From contig JAFEMH010000521.1 of assembly GCA_022495995.1 (NCBI GenBank), forward strand, positions 558,001-622,000: DNA of 64,000 nucleotides, written 5' to 3'. Shown one piece after another: positions 55,831 to 64,000 of the stretch. The notes below the pieces were generated by a model, which was given only the letters and a program-made list of their open reading frames with translations, searched no databases and had not been told where the DNA came from. Each line of letters opens with the position of its first letter. The stretch's first letter is position 1. This stretch comes from Adenophora triphylla var. japonica (lineage: Eukaryota > Streptophyta > Magnoliopsida > Asterales > Campanulaceae). Position numbers and translations under genes: made by a program.

Positions 55831-56044
55831 GGAAAGTGTGAGTTAACGGATTCTAACGATCCAGATTTGGGTACTTACAGGTTGACTTAAGGCTTTAGTC
55901 GAACCTATTTAATATATCGAGATCGACTAAAATTTGGACCTGAGTTAAATGTATTTCGAACATAAGGCAGCAATGTGAATAGAACTTTTTCGGGGGTAAC
56001 CCCTTTTTATTGAAGATGTAGGTCGTTACATAGAGAAAAACTTC

Positions 56045-57160
56045 AGAAATATCTAATTAAGTGTCTAGCATGCCAAGGATGTTTCAGCTTACTGCCTCGA
56101 GGATTGCCGATCATGTAGATCCCTCTTTGACTACCTTTGTGATAATGTAATGACCTTCCCAGTTTGGAGATATTTTGTTCTGCTCGTGTTTGCACCCTGT
56201 TACTAAAATTTTCCTCAAGTCATAGTCCCCAACATTGAACTAACTTTGCTTGACCTTTTTGTCGTGATACCCCTTGATTTTGTGTTTGTAGTTTACCATT
56301 CTGAGTTGGGCTGTCATCCGTCTTTCCTCTAGCAGATCCATGTCGATCAACGTTCTGATTATGGTAAATTGCAATTTGGTTACCTATGTTTGTGTCACTG
56401 TTTTAATTTGGTTACCAACATTGAAAAAGTTGCAATATGATTCCTAACATTGACATTTCGTTGCTAATTGGTGTAAAAATTAACGAAATGTTTGTTTTTT
56501 TTACAATATCCAAGTCATGCGCCATGAACTTGAATTTTTAAAAGTCATAATGGTCATTTCATATTCATTTCAACCCCAACACCACCAACCACTACCACTA
56601 TTAGAACCATAGTCACCACCACTCACTACTTTACGTGTTTTTTTAATTAATTTATATTTTTGAATCATTTTTATTTTTTTCACTAACCAAGTGTTATAAA
56701 GCTAAATCATTTTGATGTTAAAGAGTAACATATTCCTTTTTCCCCTGCGAAATGATAAGCATGCCCTTAAAAAGTTATTTACATGGCACATGAATTTAAT
56801 TCCGTCAAAAAATTAACAATTTGTTAGTTTTTATACCAATTTGCAACAAAATGTTAATGTTAGTAATCGAATTGCAGCTTTTTCAATGTTGGTAACCGAA
56901 TTGCAAAACTGATACAAACATAGGTAATCGAATTGCAATTTTCCCTTCTGATTATGTTCAAACAACGCAACCCTAGCTGTATGAATCTGTAGCTTGGTCG
57001 GTGCCATGGCCTTCGACCAAAAAGTAAGAGCAAATGGGGTTTCCCCAGGTCACGGGTGGTTGTGCGGACTGCCGATAGAGTAAGGGGGATTTCGTCCAAC
57101 CATCTTCCTGCTCGCCCATCTAGTTTCTTACTTAGGGTCGTTAATACTCTTAAATAGATA
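56045..57160 (-). pseudogene. Integrase C-terminal remnant of an older Gypsy element, split by a MITE
   Basis: From the right it reads KKLDGRAGRWLDEIPLTLSA, with the AYRTT-type block degraded to AVRTTTR. A gap of 583 bp is filled by a MITE. It then continues with MTAQLRMVNYKHKIKGYHDK, FNVGDYDLRKIL, NKISPNWEGHYIITKVV (the GPY/F-like module) and the terminal WHARHLIRYF with a stop at about 56045. It is heavily decayed. The 3' UTR leads leftwards into the 38-bp repeat array that was the target of the giant element. The N-terminal integrase, RT and gag are absent. Confidence 0.75.
56363..56945. mobile_element. Mutator-like MITE (583 bp)
   Basis: Long imperfect terminal inverted repeats of about 75 bp occur: GGTAAATTGCAATTTGGTTA, then CCTATGTTTGTGTC and CCAACATTGAAAAAG, with their complement at the right end. 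The direct repeat TTCTGATTAT flanks both sides (56353-56362 and 56946-56955). Its length (9-11 bp) fits Mutator-like elements. The interior is AT-rich and non-coding. Confidence 0.85.
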
Positions 57161-57245
57161 ATAAAAGCACTTAAGGATTTTTAGGATTCTTTCTATGAAT
57201 AAAATTTTACTTTTAAAAATAGATAATTATAAAATTAATGATTTA

Positions 57246-57485
57246 CTCCCTCCGTTTCATAGTAAATATCGCATCTTGATTTTTTTGTTAAACTTGATTA
57301 ATATTTGACCAAAAAGTTAGTAAAAATAAAATTAACTTCATATTATTATAAAAAAAAGATATTGATGCACAAATAGAAAGACTATTAATAATGAATTTTA
57401 GAATTTCATAAAAATAAATATTTAATATAATGTTGGTTGGTACCAAAAAAGTCGAGGTGCAATAACTATTTTGGGACAAAGTGAG
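57246..57485. mobile_element. Diverged Stowaway-type MITE (240 bp)
   Basis: The left end CTCCCTCCGTTTCATAG and right end (complement) CTCACTTTGTCCCAAAATAG are flanked by TA at 57244-57245 and 57486-57487. The interior is AT-rich and non-coding. Confidence 0.8.
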
Positions 57486-58365
57486 TATAAAATAGATAAT
57501 AAAGGGTAATGATGATGCAGAAAATGATCCGTATCAGCCTTAATCCAGAAATAGGTTGTATTCCAGCTACTATAACCTGAAATTAAGAGCAAACGACTTG
57601 CCGGGATGTTATCCGACTAATACCCTACAGCGTGATGATGAGATATAGTGTTATGAGTTTGTATGAAAACTGTATTGAACGACGTAATCTTAAATGGTTA
57701 AAATGGCATTACCTTTTAACGTAGGAAGCTGTCTGGTATATATAGTGGCATTATAGGATCATTATGAATCCCTAATATCATGGAGATTTTATTGGCGTAA
57801 CTGTCTACGAGAATGTAGGAGGTAGTTAAAATGGCATTACCTTTTAACGTGTATGTTGGACGAATTTAGGTCGGGACCAAGTAAGGTCGGAAAATGAGCT
57901 TGGTCGACTGATCTACACTGATGGGCCGGTAGAATTGGGGCTGCTTGGTAAGCCAACTTTGGCTGACATATCTTTGGGTTGAGATGGACCTTGAGTTAGT
58001 CCATTGGGCCTGACCCATCATTTTCATTCCGTTCAGGTAAAAATGTCATTGTAAAGAAATATTTACATGCAATATTAGTGTTTTAAAATGATGTACCGAA
58101 CACATTTGTAGAAAAAATGATCTGTTTTAGAAAGCTTTGTTTTAAAAACTTCTTTGTTTATAAAACTCACAATTTTTAAAATTGTGCATCAGACCCCTTA
58201 ATACGGTTCACATTCCTAAAGCAGTCATCAAAGTCCCCTGACCGTGAAACTCTTTCTTTTGCTATTTACGAATTCCTCGGTCGAAATGAAGTTCACCCCA
58301 AATTGTGGTTACGTAATGGAATAACGACCGCAATAGCGTCATTTAACTGCTACGCTCTTTTATTA
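57486..58365. other. No gene seen; old repeat remnant
   Basis: A 26-bp direct repeat (GTTAAAATGGCATTACCTTT plus TAACGT) occurs at 57697-57722 and 57827-57852. A TATATATAG box with downstream ATTATAGGATCATTATG lies between the copies. This could be a decayed LTR promoter of the older Gypsy element, but I cannot pair it with another LTR. Confidence 0.35.
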
Positions 58366-58589
58366 GGGAGATTTACCATATAATCTCTCAAACTTATCAA
58401 TTTTACCTAATAATACAATCAATATTTCATCCAACAATATAATTCCTAGCTTAATAAGTACACCTTCCCATAATTTTACTAATTTCACCCTCCCATCATT
58501 TTACTAAGTCCACCCTATTTATCAATTTACTTTCTCTACAACCACCATCACCTTAGGTCACCCCCTCCCCATCTTCTATAGTCAACACC

Positions 58590-59330
58590 TCCGGCAACCA
58601 TCAACTCCGGCGACTTATTTTTTATTTTATTTTTACGCCGGCGACCAAACAACTGAGAACTTAACTTATCAGTAATTTCTCAATTGTCAACTAAACTACT
58701 AAAAACACGATCAATTCCTGCGACCACCAACTCCGGCGACCAAACAACTGATAACTTAACTTATCATTATGTTCTCAGTTGTCAACTAAACTACTAAGAA
58801 CACAATCAATTCCGACGACCACCAACTCCGGCGACCTCCTCGGCGACCACAAACTCCGACGACCACAAACTCCAGCGACCACCAACTTCGACGACCAATC
58901 AACTGAGAACTTAACTTATCAGTAAGTTCTCAGTTGTCTCCTCTAAGAACATAATCAACTCCGGTGATCACCAACTCCGACGACCAAACAACTGAGAACT
59001 TAACTTATCAATAAGTTCTCAGTTGTCAACTAAACTACTAAGAACACAATCAACTCCGATGACCACCAACTCCGATGAACAAACAACTGAGAACTTATCA
59101 GTAAGTTCTCAAGTGTCAACTAAACTACTAAGAACATGATCAACTCCGGCGACCAAACAACTGAAAACTTATTAGTAAGTTCTTAGTTGTCAACTACTAA
59201 AAACATGATCAACTCCGGCGACCAACTCCGACTGGTGACCAAAAATGAGAACCTGAGTTATTCTCAGTTGTTTTCAGTTGTCAATCGTTCTCAGTTGTTA
59301 ACTACTAAGAACATGACTAACTCCGGCCGC
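58590..59330. repeat. Subterminal long-hairpin repeats, about 90-100 bp, 6-8 copies
   Basis: Units contain ACTCCGGCGACCACC followed by a long inverted repeat: CAACTGAGAACTTA and TAAGTTCTCAGTTG with a 9-nt loop (ACTTATCAG). The 14-bp stem is perfect in the best units (for example near 58986) and degenerates towards 59600. Confidence 0.75.
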
Positions 59331-60050
59331 CGTCCAACTTGGCACAACAATTGAGAACTTTTAAATTATTCTCAGTTGTTTTGTAGAGAAGTTCACACTT
59401 ATTTGCAATTGTTAACTACTAGAACACAACCAAATCCGGCCGACGATCAACAATTGAGAACTTAAGAGTTATTCTCAATTGCTCTGGAGAGAAGTTCTTA
59501 ATTGTTTACTAAACAACACTGAATTTCTTAGTTGTTCTCAGTTGTCAACTCAATTGAGAAAGTGACCAACTCCGACCGAATACCAACTTCAACGACTAAC
59601 AATTGACCAACTCCAGTCGAAGTAAGGCAAAATCCTTGATAGTATGAATCTTTATTCTGTCTTTTCACATTTTTTTCATGGTAAATCTATAGAAATGGAC
59701 ATCTGATCATATGTAAGCATAATTTGTGAAGACATGTTTAAAGATTGTGTCTTGGTATGATGATTATTTAAATAAAAATTATGTCCTCTCATTATCAAAC
59801 ATTAACAAAAATCTAAACTATACCAATTTTTTTAAACAAAAGTCTAATAATTAATAATAAATTTTCAAAAATTATTACGCTCTGCGTCCTTAAATGAATT
59901 TCAAAAAAAAATCCAATTTTCTCTTGATCGCTCAAAAGCAAATTTGATTTTTTTTTTTATAAAATTTATTTAGGAAGAGGGAAGGAGTAATAATTATTAA
60001 CACTATTTTATTTAAGTGTTAGTTTATTGGGAGTTGGGGAGTCTGTTCCT

Positions 60051-60249
60051 CACAAGCACATACTAGTTTTTTTGTTCACTACTCACACACACACACACAT
60101 GCACGCACAGAAGTGCCTAGGAGATAAATCATAGGGAGAGAAAGTCTTCCCTCTAACTTCTGGGGGAATCGAACCCATGACCTCCAGGTTGGAAGCCATG
60201 AGCTCTAGCTAGCAGGTCAAATCACCATGTGCACAAGCACATACTAGTT
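60051..60249 (-). mobile_element. tRNA-derived SINE with 18-bp target-site duplications
   Basis: The perfect direct repeat CACAAGCACATACTAGTT is at 60051-60068 and 60232-60249. Between them (163 bp), on the minus strand, lies a tRNA-like head with a Pol III B-box-like GGTTCGATTCC (60162-60176). The 3' end is a GT-rich stretch and short A-run. Size, polarity and long duplication fit a SINE mobilised by LINE machinery. Confidence 0.8.
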
Positions 60250-60560
60250 GTTTATACACATGAGAGAGACAGCAATAAAGAAAGATTGGAAGATTTTATT
60301 TTTTTTTGTTTCCAAAAAAATTAATTGTTAAGAACATGAGTTGTTCATTCACATGACTAAGAAAAGGCGTGAGTGACATAGTCGAAAATATATGTAAACA
60401 GGTAGGTCCATGCACATTCTAACGAGATGAATCACAATATGTCTCAACGATTGTCTTTTTTCAACAGAATGAAAGCACAAGCTGCTGAATTAAGAAAAGA
60501 TAGAAAATGTTAATTGTGAAAAAAAGTTATCATCAGATGATTAAAATTACAAAAAAATAG

Positions 60561-60839
60561 TGCCTCTATGAGCTGAATGCTTTATCGACACAATGGAAGG
60601 AGCTTTGTCTGAAGAAAATAGAAATTGAAGCCGCGTGTGCCAAAATTGAAAGCCATATTGAGGAATTAAAGCATTCATCTCGCAAGCAAAGATATCGCCG
60701 GAGAAAGGGATTCACTGGACGGAGAAATAGATCAGATTTTACCGAGAAAGAGATGGATATATTTGAAGGGGCAGGCGAAGATGCAGATCTGACCGAAAGG
60801 TCCAGATCTCGCCGGCGTTACCTGTTTGAAAGGAGGTAG
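60561..60839 (+). CDS. Exon-like 92-codon ORF inside the DNA transposon
   Basis: It is open from a possible splice acceptor (TTACAAAAAAATAG|TGCC) to TAG at 60837. The translation begins ELNALSTQWKELCLKKIEIE, continues AACAKIESHIEELKHSS (heptad-like helix), then a basic stretch (RKQRYRRRKGFTGRR). It goes on through an acidic part (FTEKEMDIFEGAGEDAD) to ERSRSRRRYLFERR. Composition is coding-like and differs from the AT-rich surroundings. The family is not recognised. It could be the last exon of a host gene fragment captured by the transposon. It has no own start codon near the 5' end. Confidence 0.4.
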   Translation, partial: CLYELNALSTQWKELCLKKIEIEAACAKIESHIEELKHSSRKQRYRRRKGFTGRRNRSDFTEKEMDIFEGAGEDADLTERSRSRRRYLFERR

Positions 60840-61263
60840 ATCTAAGGTGTTTTTGCCGGAATATGTAGAGTCGCTGGATTTGGGGAGGAGAGGGGGTCGC
60901 CGGATTAATAGATGATCGGAGGGAGGGTAGAGAGAGAAAGTAGAGGGGTCGCCGAATTCATTATTGGTAGTTCTGACGGTGGATGAGCTTCAGTCGATGG
61001 AGACGGGAAGGTGAAGGGATGAGTCGCCGGAAAAGGGGGATGGGAGGAGTCGCCGAGGATGGGGAGGGGAGAGGTCGTCGAAGGGGAGGTGAGGTGAGGT
61101 GAGGAGGGTCGCCGAGGGGTGAGAAAGTAGAGAGGGAAAGTATATATATATATATGGTTAGTTATTTTTTAGGGTGGGATTAGAAGTTAAATATGATAAA
61201 TCATTGTCTTAGGACGTACACATACATAGGAGGTCCCACACCTATAGTGGCAAAAAGGCATAA

Positions 61264-61506
61264 GTAGAACTGATTTGCGAGATATATCAAAACTGTCCCT
61301 ACCTTTGGAGTTTCATTAAGTGCTTAAGAAGGAGAAAAAATGACATATGGAGTTTGAACAAGGGATGTGAAATACGGGTTGATTTTGATGTGCATAATCC
61401 CTATTTATACCTTGAAGATGAAAGGGCAAAAGATGAAAAGATACCTTTTCAATTGAGTCGTCATAACCATTTTGGGGAGACAAAACCGTTATTAAATTCA
61501 AATTAA
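61264..61506 (+). CDS. Conserved ORF 1 of the 1.02-kb unit, first copy
   Basis: This is an 80-codon open frame with a middle part EIRVDFDVHNPYLYLEDERA and ending SRHNHFGETKPLLNSN. It recurs at 62286-62528 and 63310-63546; the third copy ends two codons earlier through a new TGA. There is no obvious start codon before position 30, so it may be an exon. The family is not recognised. Reverse-strand frames in the same place are also conserved because the units are young. Confidence 0.3.
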   Translation, partial: VELICEIYQNCPYLWSFIKCLRRRKNDIWSLNKGCEIRVDFDVHNPYLYLEDERAKDEKIPFQLSRHNHFGETKPLLNSN

Positions 61507-61703
61507 AGTGATCGGGGCAGTTTTCAAAAACGTGGACAGTTATCACGAAAATGACGGTCCATTAAATGTTGTGACAGTTCGTCATTTCAGCACATGTCAA
61601 AAGGGGAAGCGACATCACCAAATGAAGACACGAAATCCACCTCACACAAATCGTTATTGGGCTAAATCAATTACAGTTTGAGATGGGCGATTTTATTTGT
61701 TAG

Positions 61704-62079
61704 CGAAATGAAGTTCACAACAGAACCATAAATGGTCTCAGTTATAAACTGAAGCATGCTAGTGATGAGATGTCTAGAGCCATGGGATTAGACAAAGCTG
61801 AGGTGGTAGACACGATTAGGAAGATTGAAGATGCGGTTGATGCATCTATCAAGGGAGCCCTAACTGTCATAGGAGAGAGATTCAGGAGTGTAGAGGAGAA
61901 CATGATCATCTATACTACAAGGATAGAGTACCAGACCACTAGGGTTGAAGAGTCCACCAACTTATCAGCTGGTGCCTTTCAAAGCATAGAGAATAGGTTG
62001 GATGCGGTCGAAACTCCAACTAATGGTGAAGATGCTGAGCTAAGAAGAGTGTTACAAGCTGTAGGTGCTGAAGCTTCTG
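61704..62079 (+). CDS. Conserved ORF 2 of the 1.02-kb unit, first copy
   Basis: It is open from a possible acceptor (TTTTATTTGTTAG|CGAAATG), with an ATG at 61770. The product is strongly helical and charged: MSRAMGLDKAEVVDTIRKIE, then ALTVIGERFRSVEENMIIY, EYQTTRVEESTNLSAGAFQS and DAELRRVLQAVG. It looks like a coiled-coil segment. It runs into the AT microsatellite, where an Ile-Tyr repeat is an artefact. I recognise no family; it could be an exon of a host or transposon gene truncated by the AT tract. Confidence 0.4.
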
Positions 62080-62179
<100 letters not shown>

Positions 62180-62285
62180 TTAGTTATTTTTTAGGGTGGG
62201 ATTAGAAGTTAAATATGATAAGTCATTGTCTTAGGACGTACACACACATAGGAGGTGCCACACCTACAGTGGCAAAAAGGCGTAA

Positions 62286-62528
62286 GTAGAACTGATTTGC
62301 GAGCTATATCAAAACCGTCCCTACCTTTGGAGTTTCATTAAGTTCTTGAGAAGGATAAAAAATGACATAGGGAGTTTGAACAAGGGATGTGAAATACGGG
62401 TTGATTTTGATGTGCATAATCCCTATTTATACCTTGAAGATGAAAGGGCAAAAGATGAAAAGATACCTTTTCAATTGAGCCGTCATAACCATTTTGGGGA
62501 GACAAAACCGTTATTAAATTCAAATTAA
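62286..62528 (+). CDS. Conserved ORF 1, second unit
   Basis: It has the same reading frame as at 61264. Differences include NCPYLW to NRPYLW and KCLRRRKND to KFLRRIKND. The stop position is identical. Confidence 0.3.
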   Translation, partial: VELICELYQNRPYLWSFIKFLRRIKNDIGSLNKGCEIRVDFDVHNPYLYLEDERAKDEKIPFQLSRHNHFGETKPLLNSN

Positions 62529-62725
62529 AGTGATCGGGGCAGTTTTCAAAAACGTGGACAGTTATCACGAAAATGACGGTCCATTAAATGCTGTGACAGT
62601 TCATCATTTCAGCACATGTCAAAAGGGGAAGCCACATCACCAAATGAAGACGCGAAATCCACCTCGCAAAAATTTTTATTGGGCTAAATCAATTACAGTT
62701 TGAGACGGGCGATTTTATTTGTTAG

Positions 62726-63099
62726 CAGAATGAAGTTCACAACAGAACCATAAATGGTCTCAGTTATGAACTGAAGCATGCTAGTGATGAGATGTCTAGA
62801 ACCATGGGATTAGACAAAGCTGAGGTGGTAGACACGATTAGGAAGATTGAAGATGCGGTTGATGCATCTATCAAGGGAGCCCTAACTGTCATAGGAGAGA
62901 GATTCAGGAGTGTAGAGGAGAACATGATCATCTATACTACAAGGATAGAGTACCAGACCACTAGGGTTGAAGAGTCCACCAACTTATCAGCAGGTGCCTT
63001 TCAAAGCATAGAGAATAGGTTGGATGCGGTCGAAACTGCAACTAATGGTGAAGATGCTGAGCTAAGAAGAGTGTTACAAGCTGTAGGTGCTTTGAAGCT
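62726..63099 (+). CDS. Conserved ORF 2, second unit
   Basis: It has the same frame as at 61704. Changes are A to T after MSR, P to A in VETPTN, and a different last few residues (ALKLTHY) where the AT tract begins. Confidence 0.4.
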
Positions 63100-63104
63100 T
63101 ACGC

Positions 63105-63203
<99 letters not shown>

Positions 63204-63309
63204 TTAGTTATTTTTTAGGGTGGGATTAGTAGTTAAATATGATAAGTCATTATCTTAGGACGTACACACACATAGGAGGTGCCACACCTACAGTGGCAAA
63301 AAGGCGTAA

Positions 63310-63546
63310 GTAGAACTGATTTGCAAGCTAAATCAAAACCGTCCCTACCTTTGGAGTTTCATTAAGTGCTTGAGAAGGATAAAAAATGACATAGGGAGTT
63401 TGAACAAGGGATGTGAAATACGGGTTGATTTTGATGTGCATAATCCCTATTTATACCTTGAAGATGAAAGGGCAAAAGATGAAAAGATACCTTTTCAATT
63501 GAGCCGTCATAACCATTTTGGGGAGACAAAACCGTTATTAAATTGA
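63310..63546 (+). CDS. Conserved ORF 1, third unit
   Basis: The frame is the same as in units 1 and 2, except that TGA at 63544 replaces the Ser codon and shortens it by two residues. Confidence 0.3.
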   Translation, partial: VELICKLNQNRPYLWSFIKCLRRIKNDIGSLNKGCEIRVDFDVHNPYLYLEDERAKDEKIPFQLSRHNHFGETKPLLN

Positions 63547-63749
63547 AATTAAAGTGATCGGGGCAGTTTTCAAAAACGTGGACAGTTATCACAAAAATGA
63601 CGGTCCATTAAATGCTGTGACAGTTCATCATTTCAGCACATGTCAAAAGGGGAAGCCACATCACCAAATGAAGACGCGAAATCCACCTCGCAAAAATCGT
63701 TATTGGGCTAAATCAATTACAGTTTGAGACGGGCGATTTTATTTGTTAG

Positions 63750-64000
63750 CAGAATGAAGTTCACAACAGAACCATAAATGGTCTCAGTTATGAACTGAAG
63801 CATGCTAGTGATGAGATGTCTAGAGCCATGGGATTAGACAAAGCTGAGGTGGTAGACACGATTAGGAAGATTGAAGATGCGGTTGATGCATCTATCAAGG
63901 GAGCCCTAACTGTCATAGGAGAGAGATTCAGGAGTGTAGAGGAGAACATGATCATCTATACTACAAGGATAGAGTACCAGACCACTAGGGTTGAAGAGTC
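63750..64000 (+). CDS. Conserved ORF 2, third unit (runs off the window)
   Basis: It is identical in frame and almost in sequence to the first two copies (MSRAMGLDKAEV...). It is open to the window end. Confidence 0.4.

Larger units (their letters stand above)
24458..55879 (-). mobile_element. Giant (31.4 kb) Tat/Ogre-like Ty3/Gypsy LTR retrotransposon, copy 2
   Basis: LTRs 24458-26184 and 53171-55879 both begin TGAAATTACCCGCG and end GTACTTACA. The target-site duplication GGTTG is at 24453-24457 and 55880-55884. The primer-binding site is at 53151-53168. Coding order on the minus strand is gag, protease 1, spacer, protease 2, G-patch-like linker, RT, RNase H, integrase. Between integrase and the 3' LTR lie 14 kb with two antisense captured genes, an opposite-facing LTR-like promoter, a nested Athila derivative and minisatellites. 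Length, tRNA-Arg primer, aRNase H type and the repeat-rich 3' region fit the Tat/Ogre lineage. The LTRs differ by several percent plus indels, so the insertion is not recent. Confidence 0.85.
53171..55879 (-). repeat. 5' LTR of the giant element (2709 bp with a 1.1-kb insertion)
   Basis: It aligns with 24458-26184 with several percent divergence. It lacks about 130 bp near 54080 (between AAAAGTA and CCAATGGCTAGG) and contains the 54717-55830 insertion. It ends GTACTTACA followed by GGTTG. Confidence 0.85.
58366..61208. mobile_element. Probable non-autonomous DNA transposon with subterminal repeats
   Basis: The left end GGGAGATTTACCATATAATC resembles the complement of the right end (GATTTATCATATTTAAC near 61180-61205). 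Further in, TACTAAGTCCACCCTA pairs with the complement of TAGGGTGGGATTAGAAG. CCGGCGAC repeats many times on the left and GTCGCCGG on the right, a subterminal inverted arrangement typical of cut-and-paste elements. The exact ends and the target-site duplication (possibly TTA) are uncertain. A SINE and an exon-like ORF lie inside. Confidence 0.5.

Overview
The window is plant nuclear heterochromatin, most likely from a eudicot. I found no protein-coding host gene, no rRNA or tRNA gene and no bacterial feature. Almost everything is nested transposable elements: Ty3/Gypsy LTR retrotransposons of the Tat/Ogre and Athila types, Stowaway and Mutator-like MITEs, a tRNA-derived SINE and a DNA transposon carrying an exon-like ORF.

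The centrepiece is a minus-strand Tat/Ogre-like element at 24458-55879 (31.4 kb). It has TG...CA LTRs, a GGTTG target-site duplication and a primer-binding site matching tRNA-Arg. Reading leftwards from the 5' LTR (53171-55879) it carries gag, a degenerate protease, a spacer of unknown function, a second protease with a better active site, a G-patch-like linker, RT, RNase H (with an in-frame internal duplication) and integrase. A 14-kb 3' region follows. That region holds two plus-strand (antisense) captured genes of the plant-mobile-domain/DUF7745 type, a plus-oriented LTR-like promoter, many minisatellites and the 3' LTR (24458-26184). All pol domains contain stops or frameshifts.

Positions 1-17213 are a second, truncated copy of the left part of this element (equivalent to 24733-39626, roughly 98-99 % identical by eye). 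The two LTRs of the complete copy differ from each other far more than the two copies do, so the copies look like a DNA-level tandem duplication of about 22.4 kb rather than two independent insertions. Both carry the same nested Athila derivative, whose 5' LTR is fused directly to integrase. It sits inside the antisense plant-mobile-domain gene with a GTGAC target-site duplication (9365-15044). Copy 2 has since lost 2.2 kb of it.

Between the copies lies a gag-protease-only Athila-like element (17520-24110) with a tRNA-Asp primer site and a Stowaway MITE in its LTR. A dimeric 38-bp repeat array (24111-24452) follows, into which the giant element inserted. That array and 55885-57160 are the 3' end of an older, decayed Gypsy element with a Mutator-like MITE in its integrase. 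The last 6 kb contain a second Stowaway MITE, a probable 2.8-kb DNA transposon with subterminal repeats and an exon-like ORF, a SINE with an 18-bp target-site duplication, and three tandem 1.02-kb units with two conserved reading frames bounded by AT microsatellites.

The most unusual theme is that nearly every minisatellite here, in unrelated elements, has a monomer built around an inverted repeat (stem-loop). In several arrays the stem positions change in a paired way between monomers.
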